NCBI RefSeq assembly: GCF_005116665.1 | Contig: NZ_SWCJ01000010.1 | Location: 1-64,000 of the forward strand | Length of the DNA stretch: 64,000 nucleotides | Direction of reading: 5' to 3' | From: Ferrimonas aestuarii | GTDB taxonomy: Bacteria; Pseudomonadota; Gammaproteobacteria; Enterobacterales; Shewanellaceae | Shown: in pieces, positions 8,601-17,678 of the stretch | How the letters are laid out: each line of letters starts with the position of its first letter | Position numbering within the stretch: position 1 is the stretch's first letter | Notes under the pieces: generated by a model | Database searches by the model: none | Told to the model about the DNA's origin: nothing | What the model saw: only the letters and a program-made list of their open reading frames with translations | Program-made: the position numbers and the translations under genes

Positions 8601-9907
8601 GGAACTTTGACAATGCGTGGATTGGTGTCGAACTCTTTAAGCTCCATTAGACCATGATCGACGGTACCTAAGAATAAGCGGTTGCTGTATGGATCAGGAA
8701 TGATGCTACTGAATGCTGCCTCATATTGGAGGCTGGTACTGTTGTAGTTGGCATCAATGACAGTTACGCCATTATGACCGCTGACCAGCAGTTTGCCGGC
8801 GTGGCTGGCTACGGCCTTTGGGCCTGAAATACCGGTATTGACACTCCGTTGCCATGTCATGCTTTCATCGTAGAAATGGATCTCTGGTGTATCAGTCAGC
8901 AGTACCAGTAAACCGTTAAATTCATGCAAGCCCCAGACACTATTAAGGTCAGGGTTAGTGTATTTCTTAACGGAGTTGTTGCTGTTAGCGCGAACGTATA
9001 GCCCTTCTCCACGAACGGCAAGCCACAGGTTTCCGTGCTTGTCCTCGTAGGTGCGGGTAATTGGCAGTAAACTCCGGCTGGTTTCAATCACGCGGGGGGG
9101 AAGGGCATCGGTAATTGAAAGTTGGGTAACTTGATGGCCGTGGGTGATGTAAAGCTTGTCACTTCCCGGTTGGTGGTTTATTTGGCCAAAATTTTCCCCT
9201 TCTAATAAGGTTACTGCGGTGACGGAGTCCACCTGAGTAAGGGCCGTTTGGGTCAACGCATAAAATTGCTGGTTGATGATTTTAAGATCCACCAGTGGGC
9301 CTTCGACCAGTGTAAATGGCTCGGGCAGTTGGCTGTTGCCTATCGGCAGCACTTGGCCGGCGCTGTTAATGGCAAAGCCCCCCATGGAGGTGGGCATATA
9401 TCGGATTAAATTCTCTGATTGTTGTTGTACTTCGACCTGATCGGTTTCAAGGTCGACGGAGATGAGGCCTTTGTCACTGGCGACCCAGAGGTATTTGTCA
9501 TCAAAAGAGAGGTGGTTGGGTTTGGCTCCGTGAGGCAGCATTAACGTTGAAAAGGTTTGCTGCTGGATGTCATAACGCTCTAGGTTGGATTGCGAAGCGA
9601 TATAGAGCGAGTCGTTGGCTTCAACATAGACCAACCGGAACAGCATATTGAAGGCAAGGCTGTTTTTATCTGGCTGGGGATGGAATGAGGTAAATCGATA
9701 GCCGTCAAAGCGGTTTAGGCCGTTGAGCGTGGCAAACCAAAGCACGCCGCGCTTGTCTTCAGCAATGGCGGTCACATCAAGCTCTGTGAGCCCGTCTTGC
9801 TTAGACAGGTGCTGAAACGTGTCTGACAACGTCAGAGGCACTGCGACTGCATTTGTTACCGCAAGGCATAGCAGCATCACGGCGGAGAAGATCCTTTTTA
9901 AGCTCAT
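5624..9907 (-). CDS. membrane sensor with beta-propeller, PAS, GGDEF and EAL domains
   Basis: This is a c-di-GMP signalling protein of 1427 residues. A signal peptide (1-23) is followed by a periplasmic two-component-regulator-type propeller (about 25-600, with blades such as DKRGVLWFATLNGLNRFDG), a Y_Y_Y domain (about 640-712) and one membrane segment (about 717-736). Inside the cell it has two PAS/PAC modules (750-870 and 875-985), GGDEF (995-1155, intact RIGGDEF near 1074) and EAL (1170-1415, with MEALIR and DDFGTGYSSL intact). Both cyclase and phosphodiesterase motifs are complete, so either activity is possible. The ligand of the propeller is unknown. The exported repeat protein lies directly downstream. 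Confidence 0.93.
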   Translation of the reverse strand: MSLKRIFSAVMLLCLAVTNAVAVPLTLSDTFQHLSKQDGLTELDVTAIAEDKRGVLWFATLNGLNRFDGYRFTSFHPQPDKNSLAFNMLFRLVYVEANDSLYIASQSNLERYDIQQQTFSTLMLPHGAKPNHLSFDDKYLWVASDKGLISVDLETDQVEVQQQSENLIRYMPTSMGGFAINSAGQVLPIGNSQLPEPFTLVEGPLVDLKIINQQFYALTQTALTQVDSVTAVTLLEGENFGQINHQPGSDKLYITHGHQVTQLSITDALPPRVIETSRSLLPITRTYEDKHGNLWLAVRGEGLYVRANSNNSVKKYTNPDLNSVWGLHEFNGLLVLLTDTPEIHFYDESMTWQRSVNTGISGPKAVASHAGKLLVSGHNGVTVIDANYNSTSLQYEAAFSSIIPDPYSNRLFLGTVDHGLMELKEFDTNPRIVKVPFKERIQAPILNGLATRTGLFIGTQNGVHQITKLKQQLIRNGTFLEGVIINGIKASRGRIFLQNFEGGLYRYHSLGQVENLTDLYNTASYSFEVTDDYLITATANGVVVINNETGKLERLYTQKQGAMAEFFGLASGRYQDKMLFGGKYGFNVVGKNHDFQYQLSAPLIFDFNLFNKAVKPGNVLPENIISAKQIFLNYSDYPFSFKFSSPADALSHDLSYLYRLKGLDENWMESPDEQRQATYTNVPHGSYVFQVKTIDETGIESPITEVQINIRPPWWLTDMAKACAGMILLLLSVLIYRNYQQRLLVQRRIAKSEERLKLSLWGSGDEMWDWDIVGGRVYRSNVLGELDFPQDGCRNVHTTDSNIHPGDLERVSHAIAEHLNGNVDHFEATYRVKDNNGNWVWLLDRAKIVEYQDEKPTRMTGTIKDISLIKATEERLNIFAQALKNISEGMFILDENFNYIELNDSATHLLGSHKNELIGQPFKLGNLEQSHQEDIANIVSKQGRWTSEIDYRRLDGRHLHLDVSIDLINSDKNNPSYFVGIIADITHRKNNELELRRLTNNDVLTGLPNRTYLQTRLEARITNNQPFCLLVFDLDNFKRINDTLGHDCGDTLLCHVAQRLNSSLTGNVEAYRIGGDEFAVIAEVRNSSAIAATIGSKILRIFDQPFLLGNEEIVINGSIGIVSFPDDDNDTNTLLRKADLAMYHAKSLGGQRFSFFNDSMNEDALKRFETESMIRQALREEWFELYYQPKLHLETNLICGMEALIRLNHPEKGTLSPFHFIKLAEDTGLIVELDDWVLRKACQTAAHWLDEGLEFDRIAVNLSSPQFTSETLCDRIESLLHHTGLPANKLELEITESTLIEQPEHAITIMNRLSALGVHLALDDFGTGYSSLAYLKRFPIHTLKVDKSFIDDIGHSERDLKMVDSIITIAHNMDLSVVAEGIETEQQLKKLSDLGCEMIQGYFFSKPLPTAKIKQALFKQKLKEKQD

Positions 9908-10089
9908 TCCAATGTTTATCTTTATTGTGTACCGGACAGATCAAAGAAGTGGCGCCCAGATTGGTAGTCCTGTTGCGTCACCCACTTAAGATAAAAGCGT
10001 TTAATTATTGATTTTCTTTAGTTCTCAATCACTTTAACACTGGAAAAATCGGTCGAGCAAACCTCTGCACTGACATTTATGAGCAGAAT

Positions 10090-12876
10090 TCAGTGTTTTG
10101 AAAAACGGCTTGATTCCGATTTAAACTGAACTAAGTCATCAATGCTGTCGCTCGCCTCAATTCCAGAGAGATCCTGGTGTTGATTGCCGCAACTGAAGAG
10201 AATAAGTCTGTCTGGGGTTTTGGGTTTCATTCGTTCAATTATAAAACGAATCATTTCTGCTCGTTCTACAGTGAGAATAGCATCAGCAATGGCTTGGCGT
10301 TGGTTGAAGTCCACATCTTGGTTGCCGATGCTGGTCCAAAGGCGCTGGGCTCGGGCATTGATGTTGGTATCTGCTTCAAGAATTTGGTTTACCAAGCCCT
10401 GTTTTGTCGCCTGCCACTGTTGATGGGTTATCTGCATCAGGGCGTAGCTGAAGTCAGCGATGAATTGGTCGATGGCTTCAATCAGACGTTGGGGGCTGGC
10501 AACAGGGCTTTGAATGTAGAACATCAGCCCCGGATAGTGATTCAGCGGTACATAACTGGTGCCAACCATATAGCCGAGCTGTTGCTTGGTACGTAGCTCA
10601 TGGAAAAACTGCGATGACATTGCATGATTCAAGAGGCTGAACATGGCGGCTTTGTGCGGCGTGTGCTGCCGCGATTGGTAGTAGACCAAGATGGCGCTAT
10701 CTTGATGCTCTGCGGTGATCTCTCGCAGCAAAGTGCCTTTACCTTCGATGCTCACCAGCTCTCGGGTGACTTCATCTCCAGGATTACTCACCGCCGACAG
10801 CAGCTTTTCCAGTGTGGCGCCAAGTTGTTTGGCTTCAGACTTAAGCCAATCCCCATAAACAAAGGCTTCAACGTTTACGTGATCATAGATGCGATTGATG
10901 TGGTTATGCAGCTCTTCCAAGGTGACCGTCTCCAAGCCCGCGGCGAGGCGCAAAGGCTCAAACGTTCGGTGCTGCAGGGTGGCGGTTAAGCTGTTAAACA
11001 GTTTTGATATGGGGCGTGCCCGTCGAACGGCGTGCCAATTTCGCATTAGCCTCGCTTTGGTATCGTTAAATCGTCGAGGCAGAAAATTGCGCTTTCTCGC
11101 TTGGGTGAGCAGTAATGACAGCAGCGCTTCCTGTTTGCCGGTATAGCCCGTTAGGTGCAGAGTAAGCCCACCTTGATGCGGATAAATGTTGTAACTTAAG
11201 CCCGCAATCTCAGCGGCATAGGTACGTTCACTGAGGTCATCCAGCAGCATGGCGATGTAGAGCCGAGTCAGTGCCGCCGCACGAGTGGTTCGGTGAGCTT
11301 CGTCGCTGTCCAGCGCAATGAATAGATGCCCTTTGGGAACATTGAAATCGCTGTCTTTAAAGTGCCACAACTTAAGCCCCGGTTGCTGATAAATAATCTG
11401 CGGGACCGAGCTGCTACTTTCCTCTTCACGGGGTACTACATTGTCGAGAATGTAAGGGTTTGGTGCCGGTAAACTCAGTTCGTGGGAACGAGGGACGGCA
11501 GCCCATTTGGCACGTCGCGCATCGGTAATGGGGGCAGTGGCAAATGGCGTGTGGTAGTAGTCCGCTTGCTGGTCGGTCTCCAAATCTGGCAAAACCAAGG
11601 TCAACCGCAGTTTATTTGGCAGCATGCCCGCCATCAGCTTTTTGGTGAGGGTGACGTCTAAGCCGTCCATGCGGTAGTCGCCAAATACGGCATCTTCTGC
11701 ACTGTAATGGTGCAGATTAATGGCAAGGTGGCTGGCAATATCCAAAGGCTTGCTAGGTTCTTGATAGCGGAAAGCCAGATCCATCAGCACTCTACGCTCA
11801 TCGTAGCGCCAAGACTCAATTCCCTGCGCACGCACCAATTCGATGTACTGAAACATCAATCCTATGATGGTGTCCTGTTCGCGAATGCCCTTCTCTGTCA
11901 GTTGAAAGCTGATATTGAAGTCTTTGAAGTTATAGCCATTAATGCCGCCACCGGCTGAGAGGTTGGTAGCCAGCCCTTGACGTTTCAGTAGAGACAGCAG
12001 GCTGCCTTTTCCTTCATAACCTAATAGGTGCGCCAGAAAGGTCAGCGGCTTTAAGTGGTACCACTTATCGATTCCTGGCAATGGAAAGGTGACGGTGAGG
12101 CGACGTTGGGATTTTAGAGGTGTGGTTCGAACCTCAATGTTCATGTCACTGTCGCGATAAAGCTCAATCTGAGGATAGGATTTGGTCAGATTAAGGTTAT
12201 TAATGTCGCTAAAGTGGCGCTCCAATAACGTTTTCTGGTTTTCCAAAGGCTCTGGGCTGACTAATACCAAGGTCATCAGGTTGGCGGAATATTGGCTGTT
12301 GTAAAACGCCAGCAACTCCTCTCGAATCGATTGTTGATTGCGATCGGCTAGAGTCTCAATGTTGCCTACGGAAAACTTACTGAAAGGGTGTTCTGGATTC
12401 ACCGTTTGCTTGTGAACCTGGTACAGGCGGCGCACGTCGTCACGCAGTTTCATCTTAAATTCTGAATCAACGGATTGACGTTCTTTATCGACCAGATGGG
12501 AATCGAATAATGGGGCGGTGAAAAATTGACTAAATCTCTCTAAACCTTCGGGAAAGCTGTCGTGATTGATGTCGAAAAAGTAGCTTGTAAATTCAGGTCC
12601 AGTCCACGCATTGTGGTTACCGCCATGTTGGCTGATGAACTGTTGGTACTCCCCAGGATTAGGGAAGCGTTCGGTTCCTAAAAACAACATGTGCTCTAGA
12701 AAATGAGCCATGCCTTGACGATCCATAGGGTCATCAAAATGACCCACATTAACGGCCATGGCTGCTGCAGATTTACTGGCATCAACGTCTTGAACTAGCA
12801 AGGCTTTAAGGCCATTGTCCAAGATAATGTGTTGATAGCCTTTGTTGTCGTTGGGGCTGACAGTGAGCTGCGGCAT
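10090..12876 (-). CDS. insulinase-family (M16) zinc peptidase
   Basis: The 928-residue protein has the inverted zinc motif HFLEH (His58, Glu61, His62) and the third ligand at Glu139 in VDSEF, spaced as in pitrilysin. This is the M16A architecture of four homologous half-domains, which degrades small peptides inside a closed chamber. Unlike E. coli pitrilysin (Ptr), no signal peptide is visible, since the protein starts directly with MPQLTVSPNDNKG. It is probably cytoplasmic. It lies 182 bp upstream of the GGDEF-EAL gene on the same strand. Confidence 0.9.
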   Translation of the reverse strand: MPQLTVSPNDNKGYQHIILDNGLKALLVQDVDASKSAAAMAVNVGHFDDPMDRQGMAHFLEHMLFLGTERFPNPGEYQQFISQHGGNHNAWTGPEFTSYFFDINHDSFPEGLERFSQFFTAPLFDSHLVDKERQSVDSEFKMKLRDDVRRLYQVHKQTVNPEHPFSKFSVGNIETLADRNQQSIREELLAFYNSQYSANLMTLVLVSPEPLENQKTLLERHFSDINNLNLTKSYPQIELYRDSDMNIEVRTTPLKSQRRLTVTFPLPGIDKWYHLKPLTFLAHLLGYEGKGSLLSLLKRQGLATNLSAGGGINGYNFKDFNISFQLTEKGIREQDTIIGLMFQYIELVRAQGIESWRYDERRVLMDLAFRYQEPSKPLDIASHLAINLHHYSAEDAVFGDYRMDGLDVTLTKKLMAGMLPNKLRLTLVLPDLETDQQADYYHTPFATAPITDARRAKWAAVPRSHELSLPAPNPYILDNVVPREEESSSSVPQIIYQQPGLKLWHFKDSDFNVPKGHLFIALDSDEAHRTTRAAALTRLYIAMLLDDLSERTYAAEIAGLSYNIYPHQGGLTLHLTGYTGKQEALLSLLLTQARKRNFLPRRFNDTKARLMRNWHAVRRARPISKLFNSLTATLQHRTFEPLRLAAGLETVTLEELHNHINRIYDHVNVEAFVYGDWLKSEAKQLGATLEKLLSAVSNPGDEVTRELVSIEGKGTLLREITAEHQDSAILVYYQSRQHTPHKAAMFSLLNHAMSSQFFHELRTKQQLGYMVGTSYVPLNHYPGLMFYIQSPVASPQRLIEAIDQFIADFSYALMQITHQQWQATKQGLVNQILEADTNINARAQRLWTSIGNQDVDFNQRQAIADAILTVERAEMIRFIIERMKPKTPDRLILFSCGNQHQDLSGIEASDSIDDLVQFKSESSRFSKH

Positions 12877-13196
12877 GGGCGTTCGATCCTCAAGGTGTAC
12901 TAGCAGTCGCGGTTATCTTGCGCCGGATACAACCTTGGGCAACGACATGGATTATTGTCTCTGTGATAAAGGTTAGTTAATCGCGACTGAGTACGTGATA
13001 TTTTTGTTGGCTTATTTTGTCTTTGGCCTATTGAACCACAGACTATGATCCTGTTTCAGCTATCTTTTTTAGAAAACTGTGGTTTACAGGAATTTGGCTA
13101 CTCTCTGAGAGTCGCTTTGGATACAATGACCCGCGTATCGAAAGAATAATTTCACGCCGATACAGAGGTCGAAATTTCCAGTTTTTTGGGGTGACA
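12877..13196. other. divergent intergenic region, M16 peptidase / sixA
   Basis: The 320 bp hold the start regions of two divergent genes. I see an 8 bp inverted repeat, AACCACAG (13034-13041) and CTGTGGTT (13077-13084), with a 35 bp spacer. I see no RNA gene and no clear -35/-10 pair. Confidence 0.4.
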
Positions 13197-13673
13197 ATGC
13201 AACTGTTAATGATGCGCCATGGCGAGGCCGGATTCGAGCAATCCGTGGATGAGCAGCGACGTTTAACTGATCTTGGCCAGCGTGAAGTGCTGCACATGGG
13301 ATCCAAGTTGGCGCCGTGGTTTACTGAATGCCAGTTGGTGTTGGTCAGCCCTTATGTGCGGGCTCAGCAGACTCTGACCTGCTTAACATCATATCTGCCG
13401 GAATCGGCACAAGTGGTTACGCTGCCTGAATTGACGCCAGAGTCCAATCCTGATCTAAGCCACGATGTTATTGCGGCGCACTGCGAATTGACCCAGGCCA
13501 AGCGAGTGCTGGTGATAGCGCACATGCCATTGCTGGCATATCTGGTGCGTGAATTTGTGCCAGGTCAGGAGCCACCCTTGTTTGCCACTGCGGCGGTGGC
13601 TAGCATAGAGCTGAGTGATGCTGGCCACAAGCTAACCGGCATGCACGCGCCCGCTTTTACTGAGGTTTTATAA
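13197..13673 (+). CDS. sixA: phosphohistidine phosphatase SixA
   Basis: This is a histidine phosphatase superfamily member of 158 residues. It has the RHGEA catalytic motif at residues 7-11 and the second histidine in VIAHMPLL. SixA removes phosphate from phosphohistidine on phosphotransfer proteins such as ArcB HPt or the PTSNtr protein NPr, in the cytoplasm. The frame also offers a GTG two codons earlier (13191), but ATG 13197 is preferred because GGGGTG upstream is well placed as a ribosome site and the protein then starts MQLL as in the family. Confidence 0.88.
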   Translation: MQLLMMRHGEAGFEQSVDEQRRLTDLGQREVLHMGSKLAPWFTECQLVLVSPYVRAQQTLTCLTSYLPESAQVVTLPELTPESNPDLSHDVIAAHCELTQAKRVLVIAHMPLLAYLVREFVPGQEPPLFATAAVASIELSDAGHKLTGMHAPAFTEVL

Positions 13674-13687
13674 GCCATAAAACGGCA

Positions 13688-13713
13688 AAGGCCCCAACGT
13701 GAGGGGCCTTTTT
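13688..13713. terminator. bidirectional terminator between sixA and smrB
   Basis: AAGGCCCC (13688-13695) pairs with GGGGCCTT (13703-13710) around a 7 nt loop and is followed by TTT. It lies between two convergent genes. Confidence 0.85.
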
Positions 13714-13752
13714 GATCGTGTTTCTTAAGCTTTGGTCGTGGCTTTGACCCCA

Positions 13753-14277
13753 TCAGCGGCGGCCGAAAAACTCTGGGCCATGATCGATATCCACCAGAAC
13801 TAGCAAAGAGCCATCGCCGCCGTATTCCAGCGGTGCTTGATGGTAGGCGACCACATCTGGGTGTTGGCTAAGCCAGGCGGGAATTTGCTGCTTCAGCACG
13901 CCACTGCCGATGCCGTGCATGATGCAGGCACAGTCGATGTGGTGTTTTTTACACTCGTCAATCAAGGCGATCAGTTCAAATCTGGCCTCTTGCGCTCGAT
14001 AGCCATGCAGGTCAAGCATCAACTCTGGGGCGTAGTCGCCTCGGCGCAACTTTTTCAGCTCAAAGGGATCGGCACCTTCACGGACATAGCGAGTGGGGCC
14101 GTTATCGGGCATCGCCGGTTGAAACTCGTCGGAAAAATAGTGATCGGCCTGCTGACGCTGCTGGTTCTCCTCAAGGCGGCGTTTCACCTTCGCCTCTTTC
14201 GGGTGATGATGCTTATCTTGAGAAAGCGGCTTAATGCCCTTCATTAAGTCACTGAATAAGTTGTCGTCGTCGGTCAT
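13753..14277 (-). CDS. smrB: Smr-domain endonuclease SmrB (ribosome rescue)
   Basis: The 174-residue protein has a charged N-terminal extension followed by an Smr domain (about 85-170). The domain shows the two signature motifs, DLHGY and HGIGSGVLK. SmrB is recruited to collided ribosomes and cuts the mRNA between them to start rescue. The gene is convergent with sixA and divergent from prmB. Confidence 0.9.
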   Translation of the reverse strand: MTDDDNLFSDLMKGIKPLSQDKHHHPKEAKVKRRLEENQQRQQADHYFSDEFQPAMPDNGPTRYVREGADPFELKKLRRGDYAPELMLDLHGYRAQEARFELIALIDECKKHHIDCACIMHGIGSGVLKQQIPAWLSQHPDVVAYHQAPLEYGGDGSLLVLVDIDHGPEFFGRR

Positions 14278-14379
14278 GATCTCTTTGCTATCAACAGGCG
14301 GTTAAAAAGGAATGCAATCGTAATCCGCCATAGGGCGGGTTACAATACGCGTAATTGTACATGAAATAGGGCATTCCTA

Positions 14380-15303
14380 GTGGATAAGATTTTTATCGAT
14401 GAAGCGGTTACCGAACTGCATACCATTGAAGATATGTTGCGTTGGTCCGTCAGCCGCTTTAATGATGCGGGCATCTTTTACGGCCACGGTACTGATAATC
14501 CTTGGGATGAAGCGGTCGCCCTGGTGATGCATTGTTTGCATCTGCCGCTGGAGTTGGGAGGCGAGGTTCGCCGTGCTCGTCTGCTTTCTAGCGAGAAATA
14601 CAAGATTGCTGAGATGGTGATCAAGCGCGTTCAAGAACGCACTCCAGTGCCTTACCTGACCAACAGCGCTTGGTTCGCCGGGCTGGAATTTTACTGTGAT
14701 GAGCGGGTGCTGGTGCCACGCTCTCCATTTGCCGAACTGATTGAAAAACAGTTTACGCCGTGGATGTACAACAAGCCGGTTAATCGCATTTTGGATCTGT
14801 GTACCGGTTCTGGCTGTATCGCCATCGCCTGTGCTTACGCCTTCCCTGATGCGGAAGTGGATGCAGTGGACATCAGTAGCGACGCATTGGACGTTGCACA
14901 GATTAACATTGAGCGTCATGGCTTGCTGGAAAACGTCTTCCCAATTCAATCCGATGGCTTCCATGGCTTGCCAGGCCAGACCTATGATCTTATTGTATCC
15001 AATCCGCCGTATGTCGACGCCGAAGACATGGCCGATCTGCCGGAAGAGTTCCACCACGAGCCTGAGCTTGGGTTGGCCTCCGGTCACGACGGTTTGGATC
15101 TGACTCGTCGAATCTTGCGTGAAGCTGCCAGTCACCTGAATGACAACGGCGTGCTGATCGTCGAAGTGGGGAACTCTTGGGTGGCACTGCAACAGCAGAT
15201 GCCAGATGTTCCTTTCACCTGGATCGAGTTTGAAAACGGCGGTGATGGCGTGTTCGTACTCACGAAAGAGCAGTTAGTGGCACATCAAGAGAGCTTTCAG
15301 TAG
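14380..15303 (+). CDS. prmB: 50S ribosomal protein L3 glutamine methyltransferase PrmB
   Basis: PrmB uses S-adenosylmethionine to methylate the side-chain amide of a glutamine of ribosomal protein L3. The 307-residue sequence contains the SAM-binding segment [13 protein letters not shown] and the NPPY motif (VSNPPYVD) that holds the target amide. The start codon is GTG; the N-terminus ([26 protein letters not shown]) matches the E. coli protein as remembered, and no in-frame ATG occurs until residue 19. aroC follows after 32 bp. Confidence 0.93.
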   Translation: MDKIFIDEAVTELHTIEDMLRWSVSRFNDAGIFYGHGTDNPWDEAVALVMHCLHLPLELGGEVRRARLLSSEKYKIAEMVIKRVQERTPVPYLTNSAWFAGLEFYCDERVLVPRSPFAELIEKQFTPWMYNKPVNRILDLCTGSGCIAIACAYAFPDAEVDAVDISSDALDVAQINIERHGLLENVFPIQSDGFHGLPGQTYDLIVSNPPYVDAEDMADLPEEFHHEPELGLASGHDGLDLTRRILREAASHLNDNGVLIVEVGNSWVALQQQMPDVPFTWIEFENGGDGVFVLTKEQLVAHQESFQ

Positions 15304-15335
15304 AAACTAATTAGAGAAGGGAGTGCCCCTAGGCA

Positions 15336-16433
15336 ATGGCTGGCAATACAATTGGAAAAATCTTTAGCGTGACCACCTATGGCGAGAGTCACGGGTTGTC
15401 GCTGGGCGCCATCGTTGATGGTTGCCCTCCTGGCATTGAACTGAGCGAAGCGGATCTGCAACTGGATCTGGATCGCCGCCGTCCAGGCAGCTCTCGATAT
15501 ACCACCGCCCGTCGCGAAGCTGACGAGGTGAAAATTCAAAGTGGTGTGTTTGAAGGCAAGACCACCGGCACGCCAATCGGTTTGATCATCGAGAACACCG
15601 ATCAGCGTTCTAAAGATTATTCGGCGATTTCGCAGACGTTTCGCCCAGGCCATGCGGATTACACCTACCATCATAAATATGGCAACCGCGATTATCGCGG
15701 TGGTGGCCGCAGCTCTGCGCGGGAAACCGCCATGCGAGTGGCCGCCGGTGCCATTGCCAAAAAGTACCTAAAACAGCAGTTTGGTATTGAGGTACGTGGA
15801 TATTTGTCACAGCTGGGGCCAATTAAGGCCGAGTCGGTGGATTTCACTCAGGTGGAAAGCAATCCGTTCTTCTTCCCGGATGCGTCAAAGTTGGAGGCAC
15901 TGGATGAGTTCATGCGTGACCTTAAAAAGCGTGGCGACTCCATTGGCGCCAAGGTGACGGTAGAGGCGTCTAATGTCCCTGTTGGCCTAGGTGAGCCAGT
16001 GTTTGACCGCTTGGATGCGGATCTGGCCCACAGCCTGATGAGCATCAATGCGGTAAAAGCGGTGGCCATTGGTGATGGCTTTGATGTGGTCGAGCAACAT
16101 GGCAGTGAGCATCGTGATGAGCTAACGCCTGATGGCTTTACCAGCAACCACGCCGGCGGCATTCTTGGCGGCATCAGTTCAGGTCAGCCGATTGTGGCAC
16201 ACCTGGCGCTGAAACCGACCTCCTCCATCATGGTGCTGGGCAACAGCATTAATACCCAAGGGGAAGCCACTGAGATGGTGACCCGCGGCCGTCATGATCC
16301 TTGTGTGGGCATTCGCGCCGTGCCCATTGCTGAAGCGATGATGGCCATCACCTTGATGGATCATCTATTGCGTCATCGGGCGCAGAATCTGGATGTGTCG
16401 GTAGCCACACCGACACTACAGATGAAGGACTAA
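15336..16433 (+). CDS. aroC: chorismate synthase AroC
   Basis: This enzyme makes chorismate from 5-enolpyruvylshikimate-3-phosphate using reduced FMN, the last common step toward the aromatic amino acids. The 365-residue protein opens with [14 protein letters not shown], followed by the RRPG segment and the [18 protein letters not shown] signature. A GAGAAGGGAG ribosome site precedes the ATG. It is likely cotranscribed with prmB and ends at a strong terminator. Confidence 0.97.
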   Translation: MAGNTIGKIFSVTTYGESHGLSLGAIVDGCPPGIELSEADLQLDLDRRRPGSSRYTTARREADEVKIQSGVFEGKTTGTPIGLIIENTDQRSKDYSAISQTFRPGHADYTYHHKYGNRDYRGGGRSSARETAMRVAAGAIAKKYLKQQFGIEVRGYLSQLGPIKAESVDFTQVESNPFFFPDASKLEALDEFMRDLKKRGDSIGAKVTVEASNVPVGLGEPVFDRLDADLAHSLMSINAVKAVAIGDGFDVVEQHGSEHRDELTPDGFTSNHAGGILGGISSGQPIVAHLALKPTSSIMVLGNSINTQGEATEMVTRGRHDPCVGIRAVPIAEAMMAITLMDHLLRHRAQNLDVSVATPTLQMKD

Positions 16434-16440
16434 TGATTGA

Positions 16441-16465
16441 GGCGCTCACTATTGAGCGCCTTTTT
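16441..16465 (+). terminator. terminator of prmB-aroC
   Basis: GGCGCTCA (16441-16448) pairs perfectly with TGAGCGCC (16453-16460), with a CTAT loop and a T5 tail. Confidence 0.9.
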
Positions 16466-16515
16466 GGATCGGTAAAACGCACTCATTTCGAGTGGTTTGT
16501 GTAGTAGAGAACGCT

Positions 16516-17667
16516 GTGAGTGAGCAGTTTTGGCAGCCGGTGCGTCAGACACTGGCGTCTAATTATTTCTTTTTCTTTGCCATCTTAGGGCTAACCGTCC
16601 CCTACATGGGGGTCTATCTCGACCTTCGTGGTTTTAACTCTGAAGAGATTGGTGCCTTGATGGCGATCATCATGGGCACGCGCATTATCGCTCCCTTCCT
16701 TTGGGCCAGCTTTGCCGATGCCACAGGCCGCCGTGCCATGGTGGTGAAAGTAGGGGCCGGCATGGCGATGCTGGGATTCTCCGGCCTGTTTTTTGCGCAC
16801 GATTTTTGGTCGGTGGCGCTGGTGCTGGCATTTTACAGTTTCTTCTGGAATGCCATCTTGGCACAGCTGGAGGTGCTCACCCTAGGTTCTCTCGGCGCTA
16901 AGGCGCACCAATACAGCAAAGTTCGAAGCTTTGGCAGTATGGGTTATCTGCTGGTGGTGATCATCGGCGGTTGGGTATTCGAGCGCTGGGATGCGGGTTT
17001 GCTGCCGTGGATCGGCTTCTCGTTGTTTGTGTCGCTGTTTATCACTACGTTGCCGTTAAATGCCCCCATCATTCGCCCCAATAAAGACAGCTCTGGCAGC
17101 CTAAAACTGACAGTTACTGGTGCACTGTTTATCCTGTTTGCCATGGGCATTCAGGCCAGTCATGGGCCATTTTACGGCTTTTATGTACTCTATCTGCAGC
17201 AACTGGGAATCGGCGAGAGCATCGCTGGCATCTTGGTGGCCTTTGGCGTGCTGGTGGAGATCGCGATTTTTGCCATCGCCCCTCGGTTACTTGGCCGCTA
17301 TCAGCTTACTAGCTTGATGATGGCTTGCGCCCTGTTCACGGCGCTGCGCTGGTGGTTAACCGCTGAGATGGATAGCGCAGCAGGACAAGCATTGGCAACG
17401 TCTCTGCACGCCATTAGTTTTGGTCTATCCCACAGCTGCGCCATGCAGTACATCCATAAGGAGTACCCGTCGCATTTTCAAGGGCGAGCGCAGGCGCTGT
17501 ATGCCAGCCTGACCTTTGGTATTGGCGGCGCTTCTGGGGTGTACGTCAGTGGTCATTTGTGGAAGCTGGATCATAACTACATCTGGTATCTTGGTGTGGC
17601 ACTGGCGCTGATTTCGGTGTTGGCGGTACTGGGCATACAATGGCGCAATCGCCTCCAGCGTAACTAA
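16516..17667 (+). CDS. MFS transporter, MFS_1-like (HcaT-type) family
   Basis: The protein is an inner-membrane transporter with about 12 hydrophobic segments. The segment FADATGRRAMVVK between helices 2 and 3 fits the major facilitator signature. The overall sequence resembles the nucleoside/phenylpropionate-type MFS_1-like group (LGLTVPYMGVYLDLRGFNSEEIGALMA is typical of its N-terminus), but the substrate cannot be read. The frame is open from GTG 16492; GTG 16516 is chosen because it gives MSEQFW and avoids an unlikely MVCVVENA extension. Neither start has a strong ribosome site. epmC follows after 11 bp. Confidence 0.82.
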   Translation: MSEQFWQPVRQTLASNYFFFFAILGLTVPYMGVYLDLRGFNSEEIGALMAIIMGTRIIAPFLWASFADATGRRAMVVKVGAGMAMLGFSGLFFAHDFWSVALVLAFYSFFWNAILAQLEVLTLGSLGAKAHQYSKVRSFGSMGYLLVVIIGGWVFERWDAGLLPWIGFSLFVSLFITTLPLNAPIIRPNKDSSGSLKLTVTGALFILFAMGIQASHGPFYGFYVLYLQQLGIGESIAGILVAFGVLVEIAIFAIAPRLLGRYQLTSLMMACALFTALRWWLTAEMDSAAGQALATSLHAISFGLSHSCAMQYIHKEYPSHFQGRAQALYASLTFGIGGASGVYVSGHLWKLDHNYIWYLGVALALISVLAVLGIQWRNRLQRN

Positions 17668-17678
17668 AGAGGGCACAG

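Noticed and set aside
14377..15192. A 271-codon minus-strand frame opposite prmB
   Set aside because: prmB is complete and recognisable; the opposite frame is a compositional shadow.
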